From NCBI GenBank assembly GCA_022844345.1, contig JALHLU010000007.1:124001-188000 (forward strand): a stretch of 64,000 nucleotides of DNA. Direction: 5' to 3'. A program made the translations under genes and the position numbers. This document shows, one piece after another, positions 53,757 to 62,523 of this stretch. Origin of the DNA: Hyphomonadaceae bacterium (GTDB taxonomy: Bacteria; Pseudomonadota; Alphaproteobacteria; Caulobacterales; Hyphomonadaceae). Position 1 is the first letter of the stretch. Every line of letters begins with the position of its first letter. Below the pieces are notes generated by a model that was given only the letters and a program-made list of their open reading frames with translations, made no database searches and had not been told where the DNA came from.

Positions 53757-55370
53757 TCAGGCCGCAGTCGCCGCGCGTTCTTCTGCGCGGATGTCGACTT
53801 CGACGCCGGGTTCGGTGCGGAAGACCATCATGTTGCGTTGGGCTGCCGTGTAGGCGGGCCAGGCGGGGACGTTGGCGTTGGAGGGGTTGCCGGTCTTGGC
53901 GAAGGCGATCCAGCTTTCGGACATCTGGTCGGCGATCTTCTGGGCTTCGGGACCTGTGCCGGACATGCTCTCGGACTTGGCGACGTTGTCGAAGACCATG
54001 CCGATGTCGAGCGCGTGGGGCACGTAGCGCTTGCCGTCCATGACGGGGGTTTCCCAGTCGAGCATGTAGAAGAAAACTGGCGCGCCGCCTTGGGCGGACT
54101 TGCGGTCAGCGACCGTGACGCTGCCTCGGAAGAAGGAGTTGTCGGAGGTTGCCATGAAGAAGAGTTCGGGCGCTTCGATGTCGGGGTGCTTAGCTTTGTA
54201 GAGATCGATGATCGTCTTTGCGTCTTTCGACGGGAAGGCGGTCTTGATCGCGGCGGGCAGGGTTTCCCAGGTGAGGGAGTGGTTCGGGCTGTCGGCTGAG
54301 GTGAGCGATGTGCCCTCGGTGCGGTTGCAGCCGATGAGGAGGGGGACGTCGGCCGATTGCGGTGGGCCATCGGGGTTGAAGGGGTCGCGCGTGATGGAGC
54401 GGCCATCGAGCACGGGGCCGGAGCCTGCGCCAGTGACGCCTTCGGCGGCGGCCTGGATTTCGGCGACGGTCTTGTTGAAGATCTCGCCGATCGTGTCCTT
54501 GGTCAGGCCGAGCTTCTTCACGACTTCGTCGGCGGCCTTGGCGGAGGTTTCCTTGCTGGCGTGGTTGATGCGCGGGCCGGACTGGACGACGGCGCGGTGG
54601 AAGAGTCCCTTGGCCTTGTCCATCCCCATCAGCGTGCAGACTTTCGAGCCGCCGCCGGATTCGCCGAAGATGAGGACGTTGGCGGGATCGCCACCGAAGG
54701 CCTCGATATTGTCGCGCACCCATTCGAGCGAGAGGATCATGTCGTGCGCGCCGACCGCGCCCGAATCCGCGAACTGGTCGCCATAGGCTGCGAGGTTGAG
54801 ATAGCCGAACTGGTTGAGGCGGTGGTTGGTGGTGACGACCACGACATCGCCGCGCTTGGCGAGGTTCACGCCATCATAGGCATAGGATGAGCCGGAGCCC
54901 GTGGTGAAGCCGCCGCCGTGGAACCAGACGAGGACGGGGCGTTTCTTGCCGTCTGCAGCGGGCGTCCACACGTTGAGGAAGAGGCAGTCTTCGCCGGACG
55001 ACAGTGGCGGGTTCGGTCGCCAGGAGGCGAACAGGCCGCCGCCATCGCCGGACTGCGGCTGTGGCGCCGAGGTGGGATAGGCGAGCGCGTCCTGTGTTTC
55101 GGTCCACGCCTCGGGCGGCTTGGGAAGCTGGAAGCGGGAGAGCGTGGTGTCGGCGCCGTAGCGTACGCCCTTGAAGGTGGCGATGCCATTGTCGAGCGCG
55201 CCTTTGACCTTGCCATGCTTCGTCTCGACGACAGGGTTCGGATCAACAACCGGCGCGGCCGGCGTGGATTCACCGCACGCTGCGAGGATGCCGCCTGCTG
55301 CAGTCATCGTGGCGATGGCGACGGAGGCTTTCAGGATTGCGCGGCGTGTGCCGGTGTTCTGGATGGTCAT
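53757..55370 (-). CDS. Carboxylesterase/lipase (type B, exported)
   Basis: 537 residues. A Tat-like signal (TRRAILKASVAIATMTAAGG followed by ILAAC) suggests a lipidated, exported enzyme. The oxyanion hole is VWFHGGGFTTGS, the nucleophile is in IFGESGGGSKV, the acidic residue in NRTEGTSLTS, and the His in RYVPHALDIG. Type B carboxylesterases cleave carboxyl esters; the natural substrate is unknown. GGAGAG precedes the ATG at 55370. Confidence 0.9.
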   Translation of the reverse strand: MTIQNTGTRRAILKASVAIATMTAAGGILAACGESTPAAPVVDPNPVVETKHGKVKGALDNGIATFKGVRYGADTTLSRFQLPKPPEAWTETQDALAYPTSAPQPQSGDGGGLFASWRPNPPLSSGEDCLFLNVWTPAADGKKRPVLVWFHGGGFTTGSGSSYAYDGVNLAKRGDVVVVTTNHRLNQFGYLNLAAYGDQFADSGAVGAHDMILSLEWVRDNIEAFGGDPANVLIFGESGGGSKVCTLMGMDKAKGLFHRAVVQSGPRINHASKETSAKAADEVVKKLGLTKDTIGEIFNKTVAEIQAAAEGVTGAGSGPVLDGRSITRDPFNPDGPPQSADVPLLIGCNRTEGTSLTSADSPNHSLTWETLPAAIKTAFPSKDAKTIIDLYKAKHPDIEAPELFFMATSDNSFFRGSVTVADRKSAQGGAPVFFYMLDWETPVMDGKRYVPHALDIGMVFDNVAKSESMSGTGPEAQKIADQMSESWIAFAKTGNPSNANVPAWPAYTAAQRNMMVFRTEPGVEVDIRAEERAATAA

Positions 55371-55536
55371 GTTTCTCTCCCCAAGAATGTTTCTTGGCCC
55401 AAGCTTGTCCGGTCTGACGCCGGTGATTTGCGCGGACCGTAGAACGCGTGGCATGCTGCCGTCCAGACAGACTGCACATAACGATCCGGGGAGATGGCGG
55501 TGGCGTTGTGGCCTTCCGCGTCCGGAAGGAGAGCTG

Positions 55537-55959
55537 ATGACCGACCAGACGCCGCCAGAAGGCTTCGCGCCGCATTTCCGCAAATCGCATGTGACCGACC
55601 CGTGGGAGCCGCTGTTCTCGCGCGTGTTGCCCGATCGCGTGGTGATCGGATTTCATGTGCGGGGGGCGCACACGAATTCGCGCGGGATGCTACATGGCGG
55701 GTTGATCGCGGCGCTGGCAGACAATGCGATGGGGCTGAGCTGCGTGCAGGTGCTCACAGCGGAGGGCCGCAAGCCGGCGGGCGGGCTGGTGACGGTGTCG
55801 ATGGCCACCGACTTCATCGGTGCTGCGAAGCTGGGCCAGTGGGTCGCGTTCGACACGCAGTATGTAAAGACGGGACGCACGCTGTGCTTTGCGCAGGCGT
55901 TCGTGACCGCGGATGGCGAGGTGATCGCGCGGGCCGATGCGCGGTTCAAGGTGGCGTAG
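55537..55959 (+). CDS. PaaI-family thioesterase (hotdog fold)
   Basis: 140 residues. The hotdog helix NSRGMLHGGLIAALADNAMG has the catalytic-site HGG and Asp; the strand VSMATDFIGAAKLGQWVAFD completes the fold. Hydrolyses acyl-CoA or phenylacetyl-CoA-type thioesters; the exact substrate is unknown. GGAAGGAG lies upstream of ATG 55537. Divergent from the carboxylesterase. Confidence 0.88.
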   Translation: MTDQTPPEGFAPHFRKSHVTDPWEPLFSRVLPDRVVIGFHVRGAHTNSRGMLHGGLIAALADNAMGLSCVQVLTAEGRKPAGGLVTVSMATDFIGAAKLGQWVAFDTQYVKTGRTLCFAQAFVTADGEVIARADARFKVA

Positions 55960-56104
55960 GCGCAGGCGTGCGGGCGGCGCACCTGACGGAGATGTTATTG
56001 CGCCCAGCGGCTTCAAGCGCAGGATTCTGTAGCGCCAATTTTGCGAAATCGGGTTGACCTTCTGTCATACGGCTGTTGCATGGGGCGCAACGGAGGACAG
56101 GGGT

Positions 56105-57676
56105 ATGACGACAACGGCGACGCCGAGCGAACAGCCGCGCCAGAAGGGCATTCTGGGTTGGATCGAGCGCACGGGAAATGCGCTGCCCGATCCGGTGTTC
56201 ATCTTCCTGTGGCTCATACTGGGGCTGGCGATCATCTCCGCGATTGCGGCGGCGGCCGGCATGCAGGTTGTGCACCCTGTCGCCAAGGATGCGAGCGGCG
56301 CGCCGGTTGTCGTACAGGCCACCAGCCTGTTTGATCCAGCGAATATCCGGAAGCTTCTGGTCGAGATGCCGACCACCTTCACGCACTTCCATCCGCTTGG
56401 CTATGTGCTGGTCGTGATGCTTGGCGCGGGCGTTGCTGAGCGCACGGGCCTGTTCGGGTCGGCGATGCGCGCGGCCGTAAAGGGCGCGCCGAAATTCCTG
56501 CTGACGCCGATGATCGCCTTCGTCGCGATGATGGGCAACCTGGCGGCGGATGCGGCGTATGTCGTGCTGATCCCGCTGGCGGCAGTTCTTTATGCTTCAG
56601 CGGGGCGGCATCCGATTGCGGGCATCGCGGCGGCGTTTGCCGGCGTGTCTGGCGGGTTCTCTGCGAACCTGTTGCCGGGGCAGCTGGATGCGCTGCTGTT
56701 CGGGATCACGGAGGCGGCCTCCGTGTCGCTGGCGCCCTGGGAGATGAACATTGCGGGCAACTGGTACTTCATCGCGGCGATGCTGTTCATCTTCCTGCCG
56801 GTGATCTGGTTCGTGACGGACAAGATCATCGAGCCGCGCCTTGGACCGTGGAAGGGCGGCGCATCGTCGTCGATCGAGCCCCAGGTTGAAGACAGCTCGA
56901 AGGAGGGCAAGGCCCTGGCGTGGTCGGGCCTTGCGGGGCTCGTCGTTGTGGCGCTGTGGGTGTTCCTGACCATCGGGCCGGGCACGCCGCTGATCGATGC
57001 GACCAAGGACGATCCGGTCATGCGCCTGACGCCGATGCTGCAGTCGCTGGTCGCCGGGTTCTTCGTGCTGTTCCTTGTCATGGGCTGGGTCTATGGCGCG
57101 GTGACCGGCGTGGTGAAGGGGCACCGCGACATCGTGAAGATGATGGCGCAGTCGATGGGGGACATGGCCTATTATCTCGTGCTGGCGTTTGCGGCGGCGC
57201 ATTTCGTGGCGATGTTCAACTGGTCGAACCTCGGCCTGATATCGGCGGTTAATGGCGCGGACTTCCTGCGTTCGGCCAATCTGCCTGCGCCGGCGTTGCT
57301 GGCGGCCATCGTGGTGATGACGGCGGCGATCAACCTGCTGGTGGGATCGGCGAGCGCGAAGTGGGGCCTGCTGGCGCCTGTGCTTGTGCCGATGCTGATG
57401 CTGTTGAACATCAGCCCGGAGATGGCGACGGCGGCCTATCGCGTGGGCGATGGGGCGACGAACATCATCACGCCGCTGATGGTGTACTTCCCGCTGATCC
57501 TCACATTCGCGCAGCGCTGGAATCCGCAGTTCGGCCTGGGCAGCCTCACAGCGATGATGCTGCCTTACTCGATCTGGATACTGATCGCGGGCCTGGCTCT
57601 GACGATTGGATGGGTGGCGCTGGACCTGCCGCTCGGGCCGGGAGCGACGGTCGGCTACACGCTTCCGGCCCAGTAG
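56105..57676 (+). CDS. AbgT family transporter
   Basis: 523 residues and about twelve membrane spans. Family landmarks are IERTGNALPDPVFIFLWLIL, GAGVAERTGLFGSAMRAAVK, MGNLAADAAYVVLIPLAAVL, VGSASAKWGLLAPVLVPMLM and RVGDGATNIITPLMVYFPLI. AbgT proteins import p-aminobenzoyl-glutamate or export sulphonamide drugs. GGAGGAC precedes the ATG. The neighbouring genes are not folate genes, so the substrate is uncertain. Confidence 0.9.
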   Translation: MTTTATPSEQPRQKGILGWIERTGNALPDPVFIFLWLILGLAIISAIAAAAGMQVVHPVAKDASGAPVVVQATSLFDPANIRKLLVEMPTTFTHFHPLGYVLVVMLGAGVAERTGLFGSAMRAAVKGAPKFLLTPMIAFVAMMGNLAADAAYVVLIPLAAVLYASAGRHPIAGIAAAFAGVSGGFSANLLPGQLDALLFGITEAASVSLAPWEMNIAGNWYFIAAMLFIFLPVIWFVTDKIIEPRLGPWKGGASSSIEPQVEDSSKEGKALAWSGLAGLVVVALWVFLTIGPGTPLIDATKDDPVMRLTPMLQSLVAGFFVLFLVMGWVYGAVTGVVKGHRDIVKMMAQSMGDMAYYLVLAFAAAHFVAMFNWSNLGLISAVNGADFLRSANLPAPALLAAIVVMTAAINLLVGSASAKWGLLAPVLVPMLMLLNISPEMATAAYRVGDGATNIITPLMVYFPLILTFAQRWNPQFGLGSLTAMMLPYSIWILIAGLALTIGWVALDLPLGPGATVGYTLPAQ

Positions 57677-57703
57677 GGACGGGGGCGGCGTGGGTTGGGC
57701 AGC

Positions 57704-58414
57704 CTACTGCGCCCAGCTTCGCGCGGGCTGGTTGAGGATCATGATCTTCTGCCAGATCTTGCGCGAGAGGCCGGTGGTCAGGTCCTCTATCTCGTTGACG
57801 GCTTCGATGATGATCGGGTCGCGCACGTTCTGCATATAGAGCGCGGCGAGCTTGCTGGTGAGCGAGAGCATCTCGGTGCAGTAGTCGAGATAGCGGATGA
57901 GTTCGAACTCACTCATTTCGTGCGCCTGCGAGGAGGCGGTGGATTTGTAGCCCTTGGCGAGTTGCGCGGGGTCCTTGGTGAGCTGGTGCATGTCGACCAC
58001 GTGGGCAACGGAGCGCAGTTCGTGAAGGTCGCGCAGCACGGCGCGGCGGCGCCAGCGGGATTCAAGATTGAGCAGGAACCAGCTGGCGGCGCCGGAGAGG
58101 GCGATTGTGTTGACCGCCGCATCGACGCCTTGGAGGACGTTCGAGACCTCGTCCTCGACATGGAAGCTAGGCAGCGTCGTTGCAAACCAGATAAGGCCGG
58201 CGGCGCCGGAGACGATCGCCAAGGCAACGCCCGAACGCAGCCAGACATTTGGCTTTGCAACCCAGGCGAGTGTGCGCTTGTCCTCGCGCGCGATGGCGAG
58301 CAGATGCTGGCAAAGCTTGGTGAGGCCGCGGTTGGGAAAGCGCTCCTCTATCCGGTGACTGAGCGTCACCAGTGTGGCTTCGATGCGATCTGCGTCCAGC
58401 GTGCTGTAGGCCAT
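57704..58414 (-). CDS. Conserved membrane protein, unknown
   Basis: 236 residues with two membrane spans: about 58-77 (SGVALAIVSGAAGLIWFATT) and 100-117 (AVNTIALSGAASWFLLNLES). A soluble, helical C-terminal half follows (IRYLDYCTEMLSLTSKLAAL). Basic patch ESRWRRRAVL follows the second span. No domain assigned. The 3' end is 28 bases from the AbgT stop, convergent. Confidence 0.72.
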   Translation of the reverse strand: MAYSTLDADRIEATLVTLSHRIEERFPNRGLTKLCQHLLAIAREDKRTLAWVAKPNVWLRSGVALAIVSGAAGLIWFATTLPSFHVEDEVSNVLQGVDAAVNTIALSGAASWFLLNLESRWRRRAVLRDLHELRSVAHVVDMHQLTKDPAQLAKGYKSTASSQAHEMSEFELIRYLDYCTEMLSLTSKLAALYMQNVRDPIIIEAVNEIEDLTTGLSRKIWQKIMILNQPARSWAQ

Positions 58415-58460
58415 GGACGGCAGTAATGGCGTGGGAATTGGCGAGGGGGAAGGGGGATTC

Positions 58461-59486
58461 CTACTCCCCCGCCTCGTCTTCGTAGCCGACGAGGTGGAGG
58501 GGGCGGGCCTTGCGGCCTTCGAGTTCGGCCCAGCGGGCCAGCGCGTCGTCGCGGCCGTGGGTTACCCAGAGCTCTTCCGGGTTCACTTCGCGAACGGTGG
58601 TGGTAAGTTCGTCCCAGTCGGCGTGGTCGGAGAGGATAAGGGGGAGTTCGATGCCGCCGGCCTTGGCGCGCTGGCGAATATTCATCCAGCCCGACGCAAA
58701 GGCGATGATGGGGTCGGGGAAGCGTTCGGCCCAGGGTGTGCCCGTGGCGGAAGGCGGACACAGGACGATCTTGCCGGCGAACCTTGCGCTGTCCTTGCGC
58801 TGGCCTTTTTCGAGTGTGGCGGGTTCGAGCGGGCCGAGAGGGACGCCGAGGCGTTCGTACATGTCGCACAGTTGTTTCATGGCGCCATGGATGAAGATGG
58901 GCTCGTGATAGCCAGCCTCGCGCAGTTCGCGGATGACGCGCTGCGCCTTGCCGAAGGAGTAGGCGCCGACGAGATGGGCGCGATCGGGGAGGGCGCGGAT
59001 GGAGGCGAGGAGCTTGCCGACTTCGCCAGAGCTTTCGGGATGGCGGAAGACGGGGAGCGCGAAGGTCGCCTCCGAGATGAAGACGTGGCATGGCGCGACT
59101 TCGAAGGGTGCGCAGGTGGGATCGCGGCGGCGCTTGTAGTCACCGGTGCAGATCATTGTGAGGCCTTTGTGCTTAACCTCGACCTGGGCCGAGCCGATGA
59201 CGTGGCCGGCGGGGATGAGGCGCACATCGACATCGCCGATGCGCGTGGTCTCTCCATAGCGGGCGGACTGGCGGGCGCGCGTGAAGCCCTCGCCATAGCG
59301 CGTGGCCATCGCTTCGATCGTTTCGGGGGTGGCGAGGACGGCGCCGTGGCCAGCGCGAGCGTGATCGGAATGGCCGTGCGTGACGACGGCGCGATCCACC
59401 CCGCCGCGCACGGGGTCGATGTAGAAATCGCCGGGCGGGCAATAGAGGCCCTGCGGCGTGGGGCGGAGGAGGTCTTCGGGGCGCAT
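58461..59486 (-). CDS. Ligase-associated DNA exonuclease (metallo-beta-lactamase/beta-CASP type)
   Basis: 341 residues. The HxHxDH metal motif is THGHSDHARAG near residue 35, with IPAGHVIGSAQVEV, CTGDYKRRRDPTC and LSDHADWDELTTTV further on. It matches the TIGR04122-type exonuclease that partners a PP_1105-type ATP-dependent DNA ligase. The matching ligase is at 50585-52207. ATG 59486 is chosen; the longer frame has no support. Confidence 0.9.
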   Translation of the reverse strand: MRPEDLLRPTPQGLYCPPGDFYIDPVRGGVDRAVVTHGHSDHARAGHGAVLATPETIEAMATRYGEGFTRARQSARYGETTRIGDVDVRLIPAGHVIGSAQVEVKHKGLTMICTGDYKRRRDPTCAPFEVAPCHVFISEATFALPVFRHPESSGEVGKLLASIRALPDRAHLVGAYSFGKAQRVIRELREAGYHEPIFIHGAMKQLCDMYERLGVPLGPLEPATLEKGQRKDSARFAGKIVLCPPSATGTPWAERFPDPIIAFASGWMNIRQRAKAGGIELPLILSDHADWDELTTTVREVNPEELWVTHGRDDALARWAELEGRKARPLHLVGYEDEAGE

Positions 59487-59574
59487 GATGTTGAAGATAT
59501 GGGGGATTGTGCGGGTTTCGACAATTTCTGTCGTTGCTGATGCTCCAATACGTCCGCTGGCGCGTATACGGTGC

Positions 59575-60120
59575 ATGAAACGATTGCTCACCGCCGTCAG
59601 CCTCGCCGCGTCCGCCATGTTGAGCGGTTGCATTACATCGCCCGGGCCCGGAGGCGGACCTCCGCCAGTGGCGCAGGTAGACGCGGGCCGTCTCTATACG
59701 GGCGCCTGGCACGAGATCGCGTTCCGGCCGAACTGGCTGCTTGAGGGGTGTGTGGCGGGCGTTACGCTTTACACGCCGACCGACAAGCCGAACCAGGTGC
59801 ATGTGCGCGATTCCTGCCGGGACAAGACGCTCGACGGTCCTGAGAAAGTGGTCGAGGGGACCGGGCACATCCTGGATCCGGGTACAAATGCGAAGATCAG
59901 GGCGGACTACTTCCTGTTTATCAGCCGTGAGACGTGGGTGGCCGCGTTGGCGGATGACTACAGCTGGTTCATCTCGGTGACGCCCGACTTTGGCGAGGTG
60001 AACATCTTCACGCGCAACCCGCAGCCGGGACAGGCGCTGATCGACGAACTGACGGCCAAGATCAAGGCGTGGGGGTACGACACCTCGCTGCTGGTCTATC
60101 CGCTGCAGCCGCCGAACTAG
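59575..60120 (+). CDS. Lipocalin family lipoprotein (Blc-like)
   Basis: 181 residues. A signal peptide ending MLSGC (lipobox) precedes the lipocalin start RLYTGAWHEIAFRPNWLLEG, in which the typical GxWYEIAR is GAWHEIAF. Further features: YFLFISRETWVAALADDYSW and NIFTRNPQPGQAL. Outer-membrane lipocalins carry lipids or lysolipids. The mature start is Pro/Gly-rich. Confidence 0.82.
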   Translation: MKRLLTAVSLAASAMLSGCITSPGPGGGPPPVAQVDAGRLYTGAWHEIAFRPNWLLEGCVAGVTLYTPTDKPNQVHVRDSCRDKTLDGPEKVVEGTGHILDPGTNAKIRADYFLFISRETWVAALADDYSWFISVTPDFGEVNIFTRNPQPGQALIDELTAKIKAWGYDTSLLVYPLQPPN

Positions 60121-60286
60121 GCGAAGTCTGGACGGGGTGTTCGCGTATAGCCCTGTGGACGCATCGGTAACCTTACAGGATTGAGGCGGCGTATCCTGCG
60201 CGCTGCCTTGAGTTTTCCCCAAATTGTCCGATCTATGCGGCTGACCTGATGGCTCCTTTCGGGGCCGGGCGGACGCAGGGACGTGT

Positions 60287-61573
60287 ATGGCAAGCGCATT
60301 CGACGCGACGAGGCGGATGATCGCGGCCATGTTGCAGGGCCGGACGACGGCCGACATTGCCGCGCAGAGCAGGCCGGATACGGCGACTCCGCTGAAGCCG
60401 TGGATACGGCCGGCGAAGCGGCTGGAGCCGACCTTCACCAACTCGAACTGGAAGACGTTGCTGGCCAACTCGGGCGCGAGCGAGGCGGACAAGGCCGAGC
60501 TGTACGATGCCAAGGCGCAGGAGCAGCTGGAGCGTTACGAGCACAATGTCGAGAATTACATCGGCACGTTGCGGCTGCCGGTGGGCGTGATCGGGCCGCT
60601 GCGGGTGAACGGGATTTTCGCCAAGGGCGACTTCTATGTGCCGCTGGCGACGAGCGAGGCGGCGCTTGTGGCGAGCTATGGGCGCGGGGCGCGGCTGATC
60701 TCTTCTGTTGGCGGGGCGACGACGGCGACGCTGGCCGAGGGCGTGCATCGCTCGCCGGGGTTTGCGTTCGGCACGACGACGGAGGCTGGCCTGTTCGTCG
60801 CGTGGGTGTGCGAGAATTTCGAACTGCTGGAGACGGCGGCGCAATCGACCACGCGGCATGGCAAGCTGGTGGAGATCAGCCCGCATGTGGAAGGCGATCA
60901 CGTCTATCTGGTGTGCAGCTACACGACGGGGGATGCTGCGGGCCAGAACATGGTGACCATCGCGACGGAGGCGGTGTGTGCGGCGATCGAGGCGCATTCG
61001 CCGGTGAAGCCGCTGTACTGGTTCGTGGAGGCGAATTTCTCGGGCGACAAGAAGGCGTCGCACATGTCTTTCGCCGGCGTGCGCGGGCGGAAGGTTACGG
61101 CATCTGTCGAACTGCCGGGCGCGCAGATCGAGAAGCAGCTGCATACGACGCCACGGCGCATGGAGGAATATTGGCGCATGTCGGCGCTGGGCGGCGTGAT
61201 GTCGGGCTCGATTGGCGTGCAGGGGCACTATGCCAATGGGTTGGCGGCGCTCTATCTGGCCACCGGACAGGATGCGGCATGCGTGGCCGAGAGCGCGGTG
61301 GGGGTTACGCGGATCGAGCAGCGCGATGGTGGCGGGCTGTTTGTGTCGGTGACATTGCCGAATGTGATCGTGGGCACCGTGGGCGGCGGAACTGGATTGC
61401 CGACGCAGAGCGCGGGCCTGAACATTCTGGGCCTGAAAGGCGCGGGCAATGCGCGGGCGTTTGGCGAGGTGATCGCGGCGGTGTGCCTTGCGGGAGAGCT
61501 GTCGATCATCGGGGCGCTGTGTGCTCATGAGTTCGCCAGCGCGCACAAGAACCTCGCTAGGGGCAAGGCGTGA
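60287..61573 (+). CDS. Hydroxymethylglutaryl-CoA reductase, class I-like
   Basis: 428 residues. Active-site landmarks: ENYIGTLRLPVGVIGPL (Glu), WFVEANFSGDKKASH (Lys), TTGDAAGQNMVTIATEAV (Asp) and GALCAHEFASAHKNLARG (His). GTVGGGTGLPTQ is the CoA/NAD(P)-binding signature. It reduces HMG-CoA to mevalonate; the class I type normally uses NADPH. Alphaproteobacteria usually make isoprenoids by the MEP pathway, so a mevalonate gene here is unusual. It overlaps the next gene by 4 bases. Confidence 0.9.
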   Translation: MASAFDATRRMIAAMLQGRTTADIAAQSRPDTATPLKPWIRPAKRLEPTFTNSNWKTLLANSGASEADKAELYDAKAQEQLERYEHNVENYIGTLRLPVGVIGPLRVNGIFAKGDFYVPLATSEAALVASYGRGARLISSVGGATTATLAEGVHRSPGFAFGTTTEAGLFVAWVCENFELLETAAQSTTRHGKLVEISPHVEGDHVYLVCSYTTGDAAGQNMVTIATEAVCAAIEAHSPVKPLYWFVEANFSGDKKASHMSFAGVRGRKVTASVELPGAQIEKQLHTTPRRMEEYWRMSALGGVMSGSIGVQGHYANGLAALYLATGQDAACVAESAVGVTRIEQRDGGGLFVSVTLPNVIVGTVGGGTGLPTQSAGLNILGLKGAGNARAFGEVIAAVCLAGELSIIGALCAHEFASAHKNLARGKA

Positions 61574-62523
61574 GCGGCGCCGTTGAATCGAAGGCGCGCG
61601 GGCTTGCGGCTCGTATGTGGGAATATCAGGCGGAACGCTTTCCGGTTTTCAAGCATGGCGTGCTGATCGCGGCGTTCGGGACGTCGGCGGTTTGCCTGTC
61701 TGCATTGCTGCGTGGCGCGGCGCCGGATTGGCTGGCGCTGGTGGTGGCGGTGCTGGTGCTGTTTGGCTTGTTCTTCCAGCTGCGCGTGGCGGATGAGCAC
61801 AAGGACAATGAGGACGACACCAGGTATCGGCCGGAGCGGCCAGTGCCGCAGGGGCTGGTTACGCTTGGCGAGTTGCGCGTTGTCGCGATTGGCGTGGGAC
61901 TTCTGCAGGTTGCGCTGACGGCGTGGTTGGACTGGCGGTTGCTCGGGCTGTTGCTGCTTGTGTGGGCCTACATGGCGGTGATGACGAAGGAGTTCTTCGT
62001 TCCTGCGTGGCTGAAGAAGCGGCCGATCATCTATATGGTGAGCCATATGGCGATCATGCCGCTGATCGATCTGTACGCGACGGCGTGTGACTGGCTGCCG
62101 GCGGGCGTGGCGCTGCACGAGGATTTCGGGCTGACCCTGGGCGCCTTCCTGTTGCTGTCGCTGGTCAACGGGTCGGTGATCGAGATTGCGCGCAAGAGCT
62201 GGGCGTCCGGAATGGAGCGCGAGGGAGTCGAGACGTATTCGAAGCTGTGGGGCTCGGGGCGCGCGGGCGTTGCCGTGATGGCGATCGTGCTTGTGGGCCT
62301 GGCGCTGGCGGCGTTCGTCAATGTGAGGTCGGGGGCGAGCATCTGGTTCCTCGTCGTGCTGATGACGGTGACGATGTATGCGGCGTGGACCGCGATCGAT
62401 TATGCCGGAACGCCGAGCGAGAAGACGGTGAAGCGCATGGAGACGGGGACGGCGCTGTTCGTGATTGCGAACTACGTGTTGCTGGGCGTTCTTCCTTTGT
62501 TGGGTGCGCTGTGGCTGACGTGA
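61570..62523 (+). CDS. UbiA-like prenyltransferase
   Basis: 317 residues and seven to nine membrane spans. The first Asp-rich loop is VADEHKDNEDDTRYRPERPV, with Asp/Glu for Mg2+-diphosphate binding; the second conserved loop is weaker (IEIARKSWASGMEREGVETY). UbiA enzymes join a prenyl diphosphate to an aromatic or other acceptor. Co-translated with the HMG-CoA reductase (ATGA-type overlap at 61570-61573). Acceptor unknown. Confidence 0.8.
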   Translation: MSGAVESKARGLAARMWEYQAERFPVFKHGVLIAAFGTSAVCLSALLRGAAPDWLALVVAVLVLFGLFFQLRVADEHKDNEDDTRYRPERPVPQGLVTLGELRVVAIGVGLLQVALTAWLDWRLLGLLLLVWAYMAVMTKEFFVPAWLKKRPIIYMVSHMAIMPLIDLYATACDWLPAGVALHEDFGLTLGAFLLLSLVNGSVIEIARKSWASGMEREGVETYSKLWGSGRAGVAVMAIVLVGLALAAFVNVRSGASIWFLVVLMTVTMYAAWTAIDYAGTPSEKTVKRMETGTALFVIANYVLLGVLPLLGALWLT

